The notes below the pieces were generated by a model. It had not been told where the DNA came from. It saw only the letters and a program-made list of their open reading frames with translations, and made no database searches. Position numbers and translations under genes: made by a program. DNA of 6,536 nt from Oscillospiraceae bacterium. GTDB lineage: Bacteria; Bacillota; Clostridia; Oscillospirales; Ruminococcaceae. Below, one piece after another: positions 5,509 to 6,536 of this stretch (within the stretch, counting starts at the first letter, position 1; each line of letters opens with the position of its first letter). The DNA is taken from NCBI GenBank assembly GCA_014858325.1, contig RKCM01000124.1, forward strand, positions 1 through 6,536, given 5' to 3'.

Positions 5509-6536
5509 TTATGCTTCCACCACGCCGGCGCAGCGGGCGCACAGGGTGGGGTGAGCGGCGTGGCTGCCGATGGAGTCGGAATACTTCCAGCAGCGCTCGC
5601 ACTTCTCGCCCACAGCGTGAGCGGCGGCAACGCCCAGACCCTCGACAGCACTTGCAGCGCCGCCCTCGCCCTTGACCAGCTCCACATGGGAGACGATCAT
5701 CAGGTCGGCCAGCTCGTCCATGGGGATGCTGTTCAGCAGCTCATAGACGGCATCGCTGCAGTACAGGGTGACGGAAGCCTCCAGAGAAGCACCGATGACC
5801 TTTTCGGCACGGGCCTGCTCCAGCACCTTCTTCACCTCGTCACGCACAGCGATGAGCTGGGCCCACTTGGCCTTGAAGGCCTCGTCGGCGGCGTACTGGC
5901 CTGCCTTGGGCATCTGCTCAAAGACGACGTAGTGGTTCATGCCCTCGGTCTTGGGCATAAAGTCCCAGATCTCCTGGCTGGTGAAGCAGAGGATGGGGGC
6001 AATGATCTTATCCAGCGCCACGAGGATCTTGTACATGGCGGTCTGGGCAGCCTCGCGGCCCACGCCATTGGTGCAGTACAGACGATCCTTGGTGACGTCC
6101 AGATAGAAGTTGGACATGGCCACCACGCAGAAGTTATAGACGGCGTGATAGACCTTGTTGAAATCGTACACGGCATAGCCGGCGTTGGTGTTGGCGATCA
6201 GATCGTCCAGCGCAGCCAGTGCCCAGCGGTCGATCTCCTGCAGCTGGTCGTCGGCCACGCAATCCACGTTGGGGTCGAAGCCGTCCAGGTTGCCCAGGAT
6301 GAAGCGGGCGGTGTTGCGGATCTTGCGGTAAGCCTCGCTCAGCTGTTTGAAGATGTTCTTGCCGGCACGCACATCGACGGTGTAGTCGGAAGAAGCGACC
6401 CACAGGCGGATGATGTCCGCGCCGTAGTCCTTGATGATCTCACTGGGCTCCACGCCGTTGCCGGCGCTCTTGTGCATCTGCTTGCCCTGCTCGTCCACGA
6501 CCCAGCCGTGGCACAGCACAGACTTATAGGGGGCGC
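5509..6536 (-). CDS. ileS: Isoleucyl-tRNA synthetase, C-terminal part (5' end outside the window)
   Basis: 341 residues are visible and the frame is open at the window edge, so roughly the first 600 residues of this ~930-1050-residue enzyme are missing. IleS charges tRNA-Ile with isoleucine and edits valine. The fragment starts just before the class I KMSKS loop, in APYKSVLCHGWVVDEQGK; the loop itself reads QMHKS (visible residues 19-23, bases 6466-6480), keeping the catalytic second Lys. Next comes SAGNGVEPSEIIKDYGADIIRLWVASSDY, the family signature leading into the helical anticodon-binding domain (for example EAYRKIRNTARFILGNL). The C-terminus has a four-Cys zinc site: CERCW (Cys312, Cys315) and CARC (Cys332, Cys335), spanning bases 5530-5601. 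This is typical of bacterial zinc-containing IleS. The stop is followed 31 nt later by a strong terminator hairpin and then lspA, the common ileS-lspA order of Firmicutes. Codon use is strongly biased to GC-ending codons, as expected for a well-expressed gene. Confidence 0.96.
   Translation of the reverse strand, partial: APYKSVLCHGWVVDEQGKQMHKSAGNGVEPSEIIKDYGADIIRLWVASSDYTVDVRAGKNIFKQLSEAYRKIRNTARFILGNLDGFDPNVDCVADDQLQEIDRWALAALDDLIANTNAGYAVYDFNKVYHAVYNFCVVAMSNFYLDVTKDRLYCTNGVGREAAQTAMYKILVALDKIIAPILCFTSQEIWDFMPKTEGMNHYVVFEQMPKAGQYAADEAFKAKWAQLIAVRDEVKKVLEQARAEKVIGASLEASVTLYCSDAVYELLNSIPMDELADLMIVSHVELVKGEGGAASAVEGLGVAAAHAVGEKCERCWKYSDSIGSHAAHPTLCARCAGVVEA

Noticed and set aside
5506..5519. 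Small inverted repeat GAAGC-ATAA-GCTTC over the ileS stop codon
   Set aside because: A 5-bp stem is expected by chance in a window this size, and the much stronger terminator lies just downstream.

Overview
The window is GC-rich (roughly 60% by eye) and every supported gene is on the minus strand, so transcription runs from high to low coordinates. Gene content, GC level and strong AGGAGG-type ribosome binding sites suggest a Gram-positive Clostridia, most like the Oscillospiraceae (Faecalibacterium/Gemmiger/Subdoligranulum-like). The genus is an inference; no marker gene in the window settles it.

In order of transcription, the first block is the 3' third of ileS (isoleucyl-tRNA synthetase, cut by the window edge), lspA (lipoprotein signal peptidase), an RluD-type 23S rRNA pseudouridine synthase, and a Cof-like HAD protein whose phosphatase motifs have decayed. 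A strong intrinsic terminator hairpin separates ileS from lspA. lspA and rluD are 3 nt apart, rluD and the HAD gene overlap by 8 nt, and a second strong terminator closes this block. The second block starts directly after that terminator. It holds a small membrane-anchored ComEA-type helix-hairpin-helix protein, then ppk1 (polyphosphate kinase) 35 nt later, and, after a gap of about 105 nt, the start of a secreted or anchored M23 (LytM-type) peptidase that runs off the low-coordinate edge.

The first block combines translation (IleS, rRNA modification) with lipoprotein maturation, an ordinary Firmicutes ileS-lspA-rluD grouping. The second combines a DNA-uptake-type DNA-binding protein, polyphosphate synthesis and wall hydrolysis. 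No functional link between those three is shown by the sequence beyond adjacency.

No RNA genes, mobile elements, CRISPR arrays or sizeable repeats were seen. Very long open frames on the plus strand (up to 896 codons) are antisense shadows of high-GC genes. The most interesting items are the degenerate HAD protein, the proline/alanine-rich and basic C-terminal tail on Ppk1, and two terminator hairpins placed so close to the next ribosome binding site that there is no room for a promoter between them.
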